Source: Flavobacterium sp. K5-23
GTDB taxonomy: Bacteria > Bacteroidota > Bacteroidia > Flavobacteriales > Flavobacteriaceae
Direction: 5' to 3'
Length of the DNA stretch: 64,000 nucleotides
Assembly (NCBI RefSeq): GCF_023278045.1
Contig: NZ_CP056783.1
Span: forward strand, 3,133,501-3,197,500
Both the position numbers and the translations under genes were made by a program. Numbering within the stretch: the first letter of the stretch is position 1; each line of letters begins with the position of its first letter. The notes under the pieces are model-generated. The model had not been told where the DNA came from. It searched no databases and worked only from the letters and a program-made list of their open reading frames with translations. This document shows positions 8,621 to 17,463 of the stretch, piece after piece.

Positions 8621-9405
8621 TGATTACTATGAAAAAATATTTTTTTTTAATATCTAATTTACTTTTAATTACATTTTTAATTTCTTGTAATAACAAGAAA
8701 TATACTGAAGTAGTTGAAGTGCCTTTGCCTACTGCCCAGGAAAAAGTAACTATTGGTTTTGCAGAAGATGTAAAGGCTGAGGAAGGTTCGTTTCAATTAG
8801 AAAAGCTACCTTATACCTACGATGCTTTAGCACCTAGTATCTCCCCTCTTACATTAGAAACTCATTATTCCAAGCATTATCTAACCTATACCAATAATTT
8901 AAATAAAGCAGTAGCAGGAACTGAATTTGAGAATAAACGTATCGAAGAAGTTTTAGCAACATTAGATGTAAATAATACTGAGTTAAGAAACAATGCAGGT
9001 GGTTATTACAATCACTCTTTATACTGGAAAAGTATGGCTCCTAATACTGGAGGCGTACCTAATGATACATTAGCTTCAATTATTAAAAGAGATTTTGGGT
9101 CATATGAAAATTTTGCTTCTCAATTTAAAAACGAAGCGACAAGGCAATTTGGATCTGCATGGGTATGGTTAGTGGTAAATAAATCTGGTAAACTTCAGAT
9201 TACAAGTACACAAAATCAAGACAATCCTTTAATGAGAAACGCATTGGTACCAGGAACACCAATTCTAGCTTTAGACCTATGGGAACATGCTTATTACTTA
9301 GGTTTTCAATACCGACGTAGAAGTTATATCGATTCCTTTTTTGAAGTCATAAATTGGAAAAAAATTACTGAGAACTACCAAGAGGCTGTAAGAAGAAAAT
9401 ATTAG
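8620..9405 (+). CDS. Fe/Mn superoxide dismutase, predicted lipoprotein
   Basis: 261 aa. The N-terminus (MKKYFFLISNLLLI, then LISC) is a lipoprotein signal with the acylated Cys about residue 23, so the enzyme should be membrane-anchored outside the cytoplasm. Metal ligands are in place: His in LETHYSKHY, His in GGYYNHSLYW, Asp and His in LDLWEHAYY. The usual dimer-contact YxxYxNxRPxY is changed to YLGFQYRRRSY. The ATG at 8620 couples to the ACBP stop; the ATG at 8629 is an equally good start. It closes the operon. Confidence 0.88.
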   Translation: MITMKKYFFLISNLLLITFLISCNNKKYTEVVEVPLPTAQEKVTIGFAEDVKAEEGSFQLEKLPYTYDALAPSISPLTLETHYSKHYLTYTNNLNKAVAGTEFENKRIEEVLATLDVNNTELRNNAGGYYNHSLYWKSMAPNTGGVPNDTLASIIKRDFGSYENFASQFKNEATRQFGSAWVWLVVNKSGKLQITSTQNQDNPLMRNALVPGTPILALDLWEHAYYLGFQYRRRSYIDSFFEVINWKKITENYQEAVRRKY

Positions 9406-9422
9406 TTTTAATATCATAAATC

Positions 9423-9466
9423 AAAAATGCTGATGTTGTACCCACAGGTATATCATCAGCATTTTT
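9423..9466 (+). terminator. Operon terminator after SOD
   Basis: A 13-bp perfect stem (9423-9435 with 9454-9466), 18-nt loop, ending in a T run. The remaining gap to 9675 shows no gene or repeat. Confidence 0.75.
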
Positions 9467-9675
9467 CTATTTAATCAATCCTTATATTCAGCAACTACCC
9501 ATTTTTAAGGGTCTGTAAAATCTTGTGTTTGATTAAAATACAGTTAAGCGATACTTTACCATACTTGAAAAACACGAAAACTTAATTTTGTTGATGCATC
9601 CCGAAGTCTAAAGTTGTATCATTTATTTTATAAGTTTTACACAGTACAGTTGAAACAAACTTTTACATTTATTCT

Positions 9676-11562
9676 TTACAATTGCAATATAAAAGATTCA
9701 GAAGGGGCAATATTAATTTTCACTTTCCCTTCTCCGTTTTCTATTTTCAAAATTGCAGAATGTTTTTTATACAACTGATCTATTACATTATAATTACCGT
9801 TTTTTAAATTCCACTTTTTAATAATGTCAGCAGGTAATATCAGTTCGAATGCACTGGTAGTATCCGCAGAAAAATTAGTTACAATGATTAATTTTTCAGT
9901 CTCAGACCAACGGGAATATGCGTAGATTCCTGAATCATATCCTTTTGTTTGCTGACGGTTTATTGTTTGGATTTCTTGAAAATCACCCATTAAAGCAGTA
10001 CTGTTTAAAGAAAAGTTGAGAAGCCTTTTATAAAAATCACGAAGTTCTTTTTCGTTATTAGTCAGTTGGCCACCATCAAACTTGCCGTTATTCATCCATC
10101 GCTGATGATTAGGCACACCCACATAATCAAAAATTGAAGTTCTGGAACGCGTTCCAAAACCAGCATTTTCATTCCCAGCCTCCCCTACTTCCTGACCAAA
10201 ATAAATCATCGTAGGTGATGAGCTTATAGTTGTGGAAACTACCATTAAGGGTTTCCCTTTCTCAGGAGAACCAGCAAATTCCGGACTTGCTAATCGTTGC
10301 TCGTCATGATTGTCTAAAAAGTGTAACATATGATGCTCAATATCTTTCATATTCTTTTGAATATCTGACAATCCATCAGGCAAAGATTTACCCTGAATCA
10401 CCTCTTTCAACTTATCATACGTTTCTACTTTATCATACAGGTAATCCATTTTACCTAGGTGAATATAATTACGATACTCTTTTGGATTATACACTTCAGC
10501 TAATAAAAAAGCATCTGGATTACTTGTCTTTATTGCAGAGTTCATATAACTCCAAAATTCGTAAGGAACCATTTCAGCCATATCATATCGAAAACCATCT
10601 ACTCCTTTAGCTGTCCAATACAAGGCAATCGATTTAAATTTTTTCCAAGAATCCGGAACCTCTTTATTCTTCCAAAACTCAAAATGCTCTTTAAACGATT
10701 TAATATCATATCCCGAAGGAAGTTCCGGAAAATCTTTAGAACCGTCAAGACGAACTCCGTAGTTTACTTTTACCGTTTCATACCAATCATTTTGATCAGG
10801 CTTAGATAACTTCGAACCATTACCGGTCCATTTTGCAGGCACTTCATTAAATTTACCATCACTTAATATATGTTCTTCTCCGTTCAAAGGTTTCTTAGTG
10901 TCAGGAACTTCAAATTTAGAATTTGGTATATAATAGAAATTATTATCTTTCTTGTATTCAACCGACACATCATCATTAGCACCAAAATCAGAAACCCCAA
11001 CAGGATTATTCCTTCCTTCGTATTTACGGGCAATGTGGTTAGGGACAATATCAATAATCAGCTTTAGACCTGATTTATGGGTACGGTCAATTAGCGCTTC
11101 AAACTCTTGTAACCTATTTGCTGGATTAACAGCCAAATCTGGATTTACATTATAATAATCCTTGACAGCATAAGGTGAACCAGCTCTACCTTTAACTACA
11201 TCAGGATCGTCATTAGTAATTCCAAAAGCAGTATAATCCCTCACTAAAGCGTGATGCGGAACACCAGTATACCAAATATAGGAAACTCCCAAATCCTTTA
11301 TTTCATTAAGTGCTTTATCCGTAAAATCATTAAATTTCCCAACGCCATTTTCTTCTATGGTCCCCCAAGGTTTATTGGTCGTGTTTTTATTTCCAAATAA
11401 ACGCGTAAAAACCTGATACACTACTATTTTCTTTTCAGATGAAGTTTTACTTTTATCCGAAGTAATAATATTCTCTTTTGTTTTACAGGCAGCTGATAAA
11501 AGTGCAATGCTAATTCCTGCAACAATAATTGATTTCCTTATCATATAAAATGCTTTATTCAA
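9676..11562 (-). CDS. Alpha-amylase family GH13 lipoprotein
   Basis: 628 aa. The N-terminus has a signal peptide ending LLSAAC, so it is probably a lipoprotein; a second Met at residue 7 is an alternative start. GH13 catalytic residues are complete: Asp327 (DGFRYDMAE), Glu356 (LLAEVYNP) and Asp420 (FLDNHDEQRL), numbered from 11562. The barrel spans about residues 45-520, with a beta-sandwich C-terminus. It should cleave alpha-1,4 glucans outside the cytoplasm. No SusC/SusD partner is nearby, so this is not a full starch locus. Confidence 0.92.
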   Translation of the reverse strand: MNKAFYMIRKSIIVAGISIALLSAACKTKENIITSDKSKTSSEKKIVVYQVFTRLFGNKNTTNKPWGTIEENGVGKFNDFTDKALNEIKDLGVSYIWYTGVPHHALVRDYTAFGITNDDPDVVKGRAGSPYAVKDYYNVNPDLAVNPANRLQEFEALIDRTHKSGLKLIIDIVPNHIARKYEGRNNPVGVSDFGANDDVSVEYKKDNNFYYIPNSKFEVPDTKKPLNGEEHILSDGKFNEVPAKWTGNGSKLSKPDQNDWYETVKVNYGVRLDGSKDFPELPSGYDIKSFKEHFEFWKNKEVPDSWKKFKSIALYWTAKGVDGFRYDMAEMVPYEFWSYMNSAIKTSNPDAFLLAEVYNPKEYRNYIHLGKMDYLYDKVETYDKLKEVIQGKSLPDGLSDIQKNMKDIEHHMLHFLDNHDEQRLASPEFAGSPEKGKPLMVVSTTISSSPTMIYFGQEVGEAGNENAGFGTRSRTSIFDYVGVPNHQRWMNNGKFDGGQLTNNEKELRDFYKRLLNFSLNSTALMGDFQEIQTINRQQTKGYDSGIYAYSRWSETEKLIIVTNFSADTTSAFELILPADIIKKWNLKNGNYNVIDQLYKKHSAILKIENGEGKVKINIAPSESFILQL

Positions 11563-11804
11563 TTTGAATTCCTATTATGATAATACATACTTATATGATT
11601 ATCATTTTTTAAATTTAATCTAAATTTTGAAACCAACTCCCGATAACCAACATCATACCAAAAGAAATCCATCTAAAAACAATACTACAACGAGAGAGTT
11701 ACACTTTTTGTTAATAAGTAAATATGATGATTCCATCTTACAACCCTCATTTATTTGCGTTCATAAATAAATGATAATATCGATTCAGGTTGTTTCCTTT
11801 TTCA

Positions 11805-11812
11805 TAAATTTG
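11805..11812 (+). promoter_or_regulatory. TAnnTTTG -7 element of the OstA-like gene
   Basis: TAAATTTG, predicting +1 near 11817, 13 nt before the TTG start codon at 11830. The rest of the 267-bp divergent gap (11563-11829) is AT-rich without other recognisable sites. Confidence 0.5.
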
Positions 11813-11829
11813 ACAAAAATTAAAATCCA

Positions 11830-13464
11830 TTGAAGAAATTACTGTTTTTCATCTGTTATAGTTTGATAGTATTAGGTTCCAATTCAATTTTGGCACAAAC
11901 ACCAAAAAAAATCATTGTTGAACACTCTGATTTTGCAGATGTAAATGAAGTCGAAATCCCTGATGCCTTTTTGTTAACCGGAAATGTACGGGTTAATCAT
12001 GACGGTGTAGTCTTGACTTGCAATAAAGCCTATTTTTTCAAAAAAGAAAACTACATCAAAGCCTTTGGTAATGTGCAATTGGTTCAGGGTGACACACTAT
12101 ATTTAAACAGTAGATATGCTGAATATAACGGAAACTTGAAACAAGCCTATGCTACTGGAGATGCTGTGATGAGTTCACCAGAATCTACATTAGCTACTGA
12201 CACCATCAACTTTAATAGAAACACACAAGAAGTTTTTTATAATTCACAGGGAACCATTACTAGTAAAGAGAATACCTTGCGTTCTAAGTCTGGGAAGTAT
12301 TATGTCGCTCAAAAGAAATTTCAATTCTTGACAGCAGTGACAATTACAAATCCTACCTATGTCATAAAATCTAATCATTTGGATTATTACAGTAATTCTG
12401 GGCATTCTTATCTTTTTGGTCCATCTACAATTACCAGTAAAGCCAATTATATTTATACCGAAAAAGGGTTTTATGATACCAAAAAAAACTTAGCCCATTT
12501 CCTGAGGAAATCCTATATAAAATATGACGATCGGCTCATAGAAGGCGATAGTTTGTATTATGATCGAAACAAAGAATTTGCATCGGCAACAAGAAATGTA
12601 AAAATAACAGACTCCATTAATCGTGGTGTTATTAAAGGTCATTATGCCGAGATTTTCAAAAAGAAAGATTCTATGTTTGTTACCAAAAGAGCGGTGGCAA
12701 TCAATTTTGTCGAAAACGATTCGGTATACATTCATGGTAAAAGACTAATGGTAACAGGAAAAGAAGGGGACCGAATTATTCGTGCCTTCAATAATGTACG
12801 TTTTTACAAAACAGATATGAGCGGAAAATGTGATTCTATTCATTCGAGCTCAAAAAATGCCTTGACAAAACTAATTGGTAATCCAGTACTTTGGAACGGA
12901 AAAAACCAGATAACGGGTGATATTATGCATCTAATAGGTAATAATAATTCGCAAGAATTGGACTCTCTAAAAGTCCTTAACAATACATTTCTGGTCTCGA
13001 AAGACACCCTTGGAACCGGATTCAATCAGGTAAAAGGACTGAACCTCTTTGGGAAATTTGAGGAAGGAAAACTTCGGGATGTGGATATTATAAAAAATGC
13101 CGAAGTAATTTATTTTATGAGGAACGATGATAATGAACTCATAGGTATCAATAAAAACGTAAGCAGTAAAATCAATCTTTTATTAGAAGAAAATGGAGTG
13201 GAAACGATTACTTTTTTCAACCAAGTTGACGGAGAAATCTATCCAGAGAAAGATTTGCCCGAAAACGCAAGAAAACTTCGAGGCTTTGTGTGGCGAGAAG
13301 ATGAACGCATAAAATCCAAAGACGATATTTTCCCTGCCGAAGAAAATGAGCTAAATGACAAATTAGTCAAGGAAGCCAAAATCGAAAATGACAAAAAGAA
13401 TGTTCCTATGAAAATACGCAAAGAAACATTGAACTACGATAAGAAGAAGGGGAAGAAAAAGTGA
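11830..13464 (+). CDS. OstA-like LPS-assembly protein
   Basis: 544 aa, TTG start (no upstream ATG in frame; residues 1-22 form a signal peptide ending in LAQ). The body has repeated beta-strand units such as AFLLTGNVRVNHDGVVLTC and IKAFGNVQLVQGDTLY, the OstA/LptA beta-jellyroll repeat. The C-terminus is Lys/Asp-rich. It is probably periplasmic and takes part in LPS transport to the outer membrane in Bacteroidetes, by analogy with LptA/LptD. Confidence 0.82.
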   Translation: MKKLLFFICYSLIVLGSNSILAQTPKKIIVEHSDFADVNEVEIPDAFLLTGNVRVNHDGVVLTCNKAYFFKKENYIKAFGNVQLVQGDTLYLNSRYAEYNGNLKQAYATGDAVMSSPESTLATDTINFNRNTQEVFYNSQGTITSKENTLRSKSGKYYVAQKKFQFLTAVTITNPTYVIKSNHLDYYSNSGHSYLFGPSTITSKANYIYTEKGFYDTKKNLAHFLRKSYIKYDDRLIEGDSLYYDRNKEFASATRNVKITDSINRGVIKGHYAEIFKKKDSMFVTKRAVAINFVENDSVYIHGKRLMVTGKEGDRIIRAFNNVRFYKTDMSGKCDSIHSSSKNALTKLIGNPVLWNGKNQITGDIMHLIGNNNSQELDSLKVLNNTFLVSKDTLGTGFNQVKGLNLFGKFEEGKLRDVDIIKNAEVIYFMRNDDNELIGINKNVSSKINLLLEENGVETITFFNQVDGEIYPEKDLPENARKLRGFVWREDERIKSKDDIFPAEENELNDKLVKEAKIENDKKNVPMKIRKETLNYDKKKGKKK

Positions 13465-13472
13465 TTAGTAAG

Positions 13473-13522
13473 CAGTGGTCAGTTTTCAGTGGTCAGTCAC
13501 AGTTTGCAGTTATCAGTAGCAG
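13473..13522. repeat. Heptamer repeat, TCAGTNN orientation, degenerate
   Basis: CAGT recurs at 13473, 13480, 13487, 13494, 13500, 13507 and 13514 (one 6-bp step). It is the reverse complement of the ACTGANN unit at 1000-1076. The rest of the gap to 13660 holds two short inverted repeats around TCCCGATAG. Confidence 0.75.
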
Positions 13523-13660
13523 ATTTTAGATTGTAGTCCCGATAGCTATCGGAAACGAGTTTTAAATAAGCCCGAATAAACACCTTTAATAACCTAGCGA
13601 ATTTTTCTGAAAATTTTGCGTCCCGATAGTAAACGGGATTGCGATTAAATACATAAAAAA

Positions 13661-14851
13661 GTGAATCAAGATTTTATAAAATACCAAGCCCAAACATCAC
13701 CCTATCCATTAGGAATGGAAGTGTCTTATGCAAAAGGTTCCTATATATACGATATAAACAACAAAAAATACCTGGATTTTGTGGCAGGCGTTTCGGCTTG
13801 TACCCTTGGACATCAACCTCCCAGAGTAAACCAAGCCATCAAAGACCAATTAGATAAATATTCTCACGTTATGGTTTATGGAGAATACTCTCAAAGCCCA
13901 GCTGTAGAATATTGCAAACTAATGGCCTCTTTACTGCCTGAACCATTAGACAAAACATATCTAGTAAACTCAGGAACCGAAGCGATAGAAGGGGCTTTAA
14001 AACTAGCAAGACGAGTTACAGGAAGAAGTCAATTGATTTCTTGCCATAATGCATATCATGGAAACACAATGGGTTCAATGAGCGTGATGGGATTTGAAGA
14101 CCGTAAACAGGTTTTTCGCCCGCTGATCCCTGATGTTGATTTTATTACTTTCAATAATGAAGCTGATATCGAAAAAATAACCACAAAAACTGCAGGAATC
14201 ATACTGGAAACCATTCAGGGTGGTGCTGGATTTATAGAACCACACAATGATTTTCTAAAAAAAATAAGAAAACGCTGTACTGAAGTTGGTGCCCTAATGA
14301 TTCTAGATGAAATTCAACCAGGATTTGGACGAACTGGAACTCTTTTTGGATTCCAAAATTACGATGTCATTCCAGATATTGTAGTTATGGGAAAAGGAAT
14401 GGGAGGCGGAATGCCTGTTGGAGCTTTTACCGCATCAGCGGCAATGATGGATTTATTGAGTGACAATCCAAAACTGGGACACATCACAACCTTTGGAGGC
14501 CACCCTGTCATTGCGTCAGCTTGTCTGGCTACGTTGCAGGAAATAACTGAAACCGACCTAATGGTCAAAACTTTAGAAAAAGAAAAACTCTTTAGATCAC
14601 TTTTGGTACATCCTTTGATAGAGGAAGTTAGAGGAAGAGGGTTAATGCTTGCAGTAATAACAAATAGTGCAGACATAACAAATGAAGTGATATTAAAATG
14701 CCAAGACAAAGGTCTTATTTTATTTTGGTTGCTCTTTGAAGGATGTGCTATAAGAATTACCCCGCCGCTTACAATTTCAGATGATGAAATTCGTGAAGGT
14801 TGTGCAATTATGCTAGAAGTGATGAATGAAGTATTGAATGAAAAAAAATGA
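13661..14851 (+). CDS. Class III PLP-dependent aminotransferase (aspartate aminotransferase family)
   Basis: 396 aa, GTG start (NQDFIKYQAQTSPYPLGMEV is the family N-terminus). It is a fold-type I, class III enzyme: NSGTEAIEGALKLAR binds phosphate, LDEIQPGFGRTG holds the PLP Asp (residue 216), and Lys245 in VVMGKGMGGGMPVGAF forms the Schiff base. Relatives are ornithine and acetylornithine aminotransferases; the amino donor cannot be fixed from sequence. It stands alone between two repeat-bearing spacers. Confidence 0.88.
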   Translation: MNQDFIKYQAQTSPYPLGMEVSYAKGSYIYDINNKKYLDFVAGVSACTLGHQPPRVNQAIKDQLDKYSHVMVYGEYSQSPAVEYCKLMASLLPEPLDKTYLVNSGTEAIEGALKLARRVTGRSQLISCHNAYHGNTMGSMSVMGFEDRKQVFRPLIPDVDFITFNNEADIEKITTKTAGIILETIQGGAGFIEPHNDFLKKIRKRCTEVGALMILDEIQPGFGRTGTLFGFQNYDVIPDIVVMGKGMGGGMPVGAFTASAAMMDLLSDNPKLGHITTFGGHPVIASACLATLQEITETDLMVKTLEKEKLFRSLLVHPLIEEVRGRGLMLAVITNSADITNEVILKCQDKGLILFWLLFEGCAIRITPPLTISDDEIREGCAIMLEVMNEVLNEKK

Positions 14852-15000
14852 AGTTTTCCACTTCAAAAACATTCAATTATATAGGTTAATTACCCATTCA
14901 AAATTTGTTAATTAAATTGTTCACAACAATTCCAAATTTTCCTCACAAAAGCAGTAAGGATGCCTAACTTTATTTAGGCCAAATTCTAAAAAAAAAAGAT

Positions 15001-16395
15001 ATGCAATTAAGCAACGAAGAAGAAGATTATAGCTTATCTCTATCCAAATTTGAGTCCATGTTGAAAACCAACAAAGTGCTCTTTTTTGACTCAGAAGAGT
15101 TTGAAGAAATTATTCTTCATTATATAGATATGGGTAAAGCCGCTTTAGCTAAAAAAGCATTAAAACTAGCCCTAGACCAACACCCTAAATCAACAGGATT
15201 GAAATTGGTTCAGGTAGAAATGCTTATTTATGACGACAAACTCGAAATAGCCGAAAAATTACTCAATGAGTTATATGCTATTGAACCCACAAACGAAGAA
15301 ATTTTCATCCAGAAAGCTAATATTTATTCTAAGAGAGATCAGCACGAAAAAGCAGTTGAATCCTTAAAAACCGCTTTAGAGTATACTGAGGATTATGCTG
15401 ATGTGTACAATCTAATAGGGATGGAATATCTGTTTATGGATAATCTAGAAATGGCAAAAGAAAGTTTCATCAAATGTTTAGAAGAAGATTTCGACGACCA
15501 ATCTGCATTATATAATGTGGTATATTGTTTCGAATTCTTAGATCAAAACGTTGAGGCAATCTCCTATTTGAATAAATACATTGACAAGAACCCTTATAGC
15601 GAAATTGCTTGGCACCAGATGGGGCGTTTGTATTACGGAATAAAAGATTATGACAATGCCATTCGTGCTTTTGATTATGCTACCCTAATTGATGATGAAT
15701 TCCTTGGCGCCTTTATGGAAAAAGCCAAAGCATTCGAACGCATTAAAAAATATGAGGAAGCTATCGAAAGCTACAATAGAACAATTGAATTAGATGACGC
15801 AACTTCATATGCTTTGCTTCGAATAGGAAAATGCTATGAGAAACTAGGTAATAAAGTTCAAGCACTGAAATATTTTAACAAAACAGTTCACGAAGATCCA
15901 CTTCTTGACAAAGGTTGGATTGCCATCACTGATTTTTATATTCGTCAAAAGAACTTCCAGAAAGCGTTATTTCACGTTAATAAAGCTTTACAAATCGACA
16001 ATCAAAACCGTTTGTATTGGAAACGTTTTGCTACTATAAACAAACAGATGAATTTCTTTGAAGAAGCGGAATTTGGTTATAGAAAAGCAGTGGAATTTGG
16101 TGATACTGAATTAGACACCTGGTTATTTTGGGTTGACTTACTTCAGTTTTTAGGGGAATTTGAAAGTGCCATACAAACTTTATTACAGGCAACGGAATAT
16201 TATCCTGAAGAAAATGAAATAGAATACCGTCTGGCTGGATTGTACTTTATGTTACAAGACAATACCAAGGCAAAATTTCATTTAAGTAATGCTATGCGTC
16301 TTAATTTTGACAACTATATTCTACTAGAGGATTTATATCCGGTTGTATGGTCTAGAAAAATGGTGCAAAACTATATTGCTAAACATAAAAAATAA
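15001..16395 (+). CDS. Tetratricopeptide repeat protein
   Basis: 464 aa, no signal peptide, so cytoplasmic. It is made of about ten 34-residue TPR units with the W/L-G-Y-A-P spacing (for example HQMGRLYYGIKDYDNAIRAF, LRIGKCYEKLGNKVQALKYF, YRLAGLYFMLQDNTKAKFHL). TPR units bind other proteins; no enzymatic domain is present. Spaced 149 bp after the aminotransferase and 114 bp before aroE. Confidence 0.85.
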   Translation: MQLSNEEEDYSLSLSKFESMLKTNKVLFFDSEEFEEIILHYIDMGKAALAKKALKLALDQHPKSTGLKLVQVEMLIYDDKLEIAEKLLNELYAIEPTNEEIFIQKANIYSKRDQHEKAVESLKTALEYTEDYADVYNLIGMEYLFMDNLEMAKESFIKCLEEDFDDQSALYNVVYCFEFLDQNVEAISYLNKYIDKNPYSEIAWHQMGRLYYGIKDYDNAIRAFDYATLIDDEFLGAFMEKAKAFERIKKYEEAIESYNRTIELDDATSYALLRIGKCYEKLGNKVQALKYFNKTVHEDPLLDKGWIAITDFYIRQKNFQKALFHVNKALQIDNQNRLYWKRFATINKQMNFFEEAEFGYRKAVEFGDTELDTWLFWVDLLQFLGEFESAIQTLLQATEYYPEENEIEYRLAGLYFMLQDNTKAKFHLSNAMRLNFDNYILLEDLYPVVWSRKMVQNYIAKHKK

Positions 16396-16434
16396 AACTG
16401 CTATTTATATTAATTAGTTAATTTTATAACTTTT

Positions 16435-16490
16435 ACACAAATTTCACAGATTTACACTTATTAATTGGTGTGAATTCGTGAAATTTGTGT
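16435..16490. repeat. Imperfect 23-bp inverted repeat upstream of aroE
   Basis: 16435-16457 and 16468-16490 are inverted with 4 mismatches (CACAAATTTCAC against GTGAAATTTGTG and flanks), 10-nt loop. Resembles interspersed CACAAATTTCAC hairpins found in many Bacteroidetes. It could act as terminator for the TPR gene, though no clear T run follows. Confidence 0.6.
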
Positions 16491-16509
16491 TTAGAAACTA
16501 CACTACTCG

Positions 16510-17253
16510 ATGTCAAAAAAACGCTTTGGTTTACTAGGAAAAAATATAAGTTATTCCTTTTCGAAAGGATATTTTACTGAAAAGTTCAGTACTGAAGAAT
16601 TAGCAGATTGCACCTACGAAAATTTTGACATTCCAGTAATTAATGATTTTGTTACACTCATAAAAGAAAAACATCAGGAAATATATGGAATGAATGTCAC
16701 CATTCCATATAAGGAAGCCGTGATGCCTTTTTTGGATAAATTATCAAAAAAAGCAGCATTAATAGGCGCTGTAAACACCATAAAATTCACTCGAAAAGGG
16801 CTATTAAAAGGCTACAATACTGATTATTACGGATTTAAAAAAGCACTCAAACCGCTATTACAACCCCATCATAAAAAAGCATTGATTTTAGGAACAGGTG
16901 GAGCATCAAAAGGAGTGGCTTATGCACTTGATGAATTAGATATTAGGTATCATTTTGTTTCTAGAATACCAAATGAATATTCGATAAGTTATGACCAAAT
17001 TAATGCAGATACTTTTGACGAATACCAAATCATAATTAACTCTACTCCAGTAGGAACCAGTCCAAACATTGAGGACGCTCCATTACTGCCTTACGAGTTC
17101 TTTACTGAACAACATATTGCTTTTGATCTAATTTATAATCCTGCCGAAACGGCTTTCCTAAAAAAGGCTAAAGCACAAGGAGCACAAATAAAAAACGGAT
17201 TAGAAATGCTTGTTTTTCAAGCAGAAAAATCCTGGGAGATATGGAATAGATAA
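16510..17253 (+). CDS. aroE: Shikimate dehydrogenase
   Basis: 247 aa. Substrate-binding motifs: LLGKNISYSFSKGYF, NVTIPYKE (catalytic Lys) and GAVNTIKF, then YNTDYYGF. The NADP fold starts at LGTGGASKGVAYAL. It reduces 3-dehydroshikimate in the aromatic amino acid pathway. Slightly shorter than the E. coli enzyme (272 aa), typical of the Bacteroidetes form. Confidence 0.93.
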   Translation: MSKKRFGLLGKNISYSFSKGYFTEKFSTEELADCTYENFDIPVINDFVTLIKEKHQEIYGMNVTIPYKEAVMPFLDKLSKKAALIGAVNTIKFTRKGLLKGYNTDYYGFKKALKPLLQPHHKKALILGTGGASKGVAYALDELDIRYHFVSRIPNEYSISYDQINADTFDEYQIIINSTPVGTSPNIEDAPLLPYEFFTEQHIAFDLIYNPAETAFLKKAKAQGAQIKNGLEMLVFQAEKSWEIWNR

Positions 17254-17463
17254 CATTTATAATTTATCTAAACTAAAATATCAAATTAGGTTAAAAACAG
17301 GTAAATAATTAAAGTCACAACATAATTATAAACATTTATTACATTTAAATAAAATTTCCGCTTCAACATAAAACGACTCTAAATAGGTGATTTGTTTTGA
17401 ATTTCAATACTGCTTTACTATCTTTCGTGTTCGATATAATTAGAAACCTTAAACATTGAAAAA

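Noticed and set aside
10230..10610. 126-residue plus-strand open frame
   Set aside because: It lies wholly opposite the catalytic core of the GH13 gene and has no recognisable domain.
13523..13660. Possible regulatory RNA in the spacer before the aminotransferase
   Set aside because: Only two short TCCCGATAG inverted repeats of a kind spread through such genomes; no longer structure was found.
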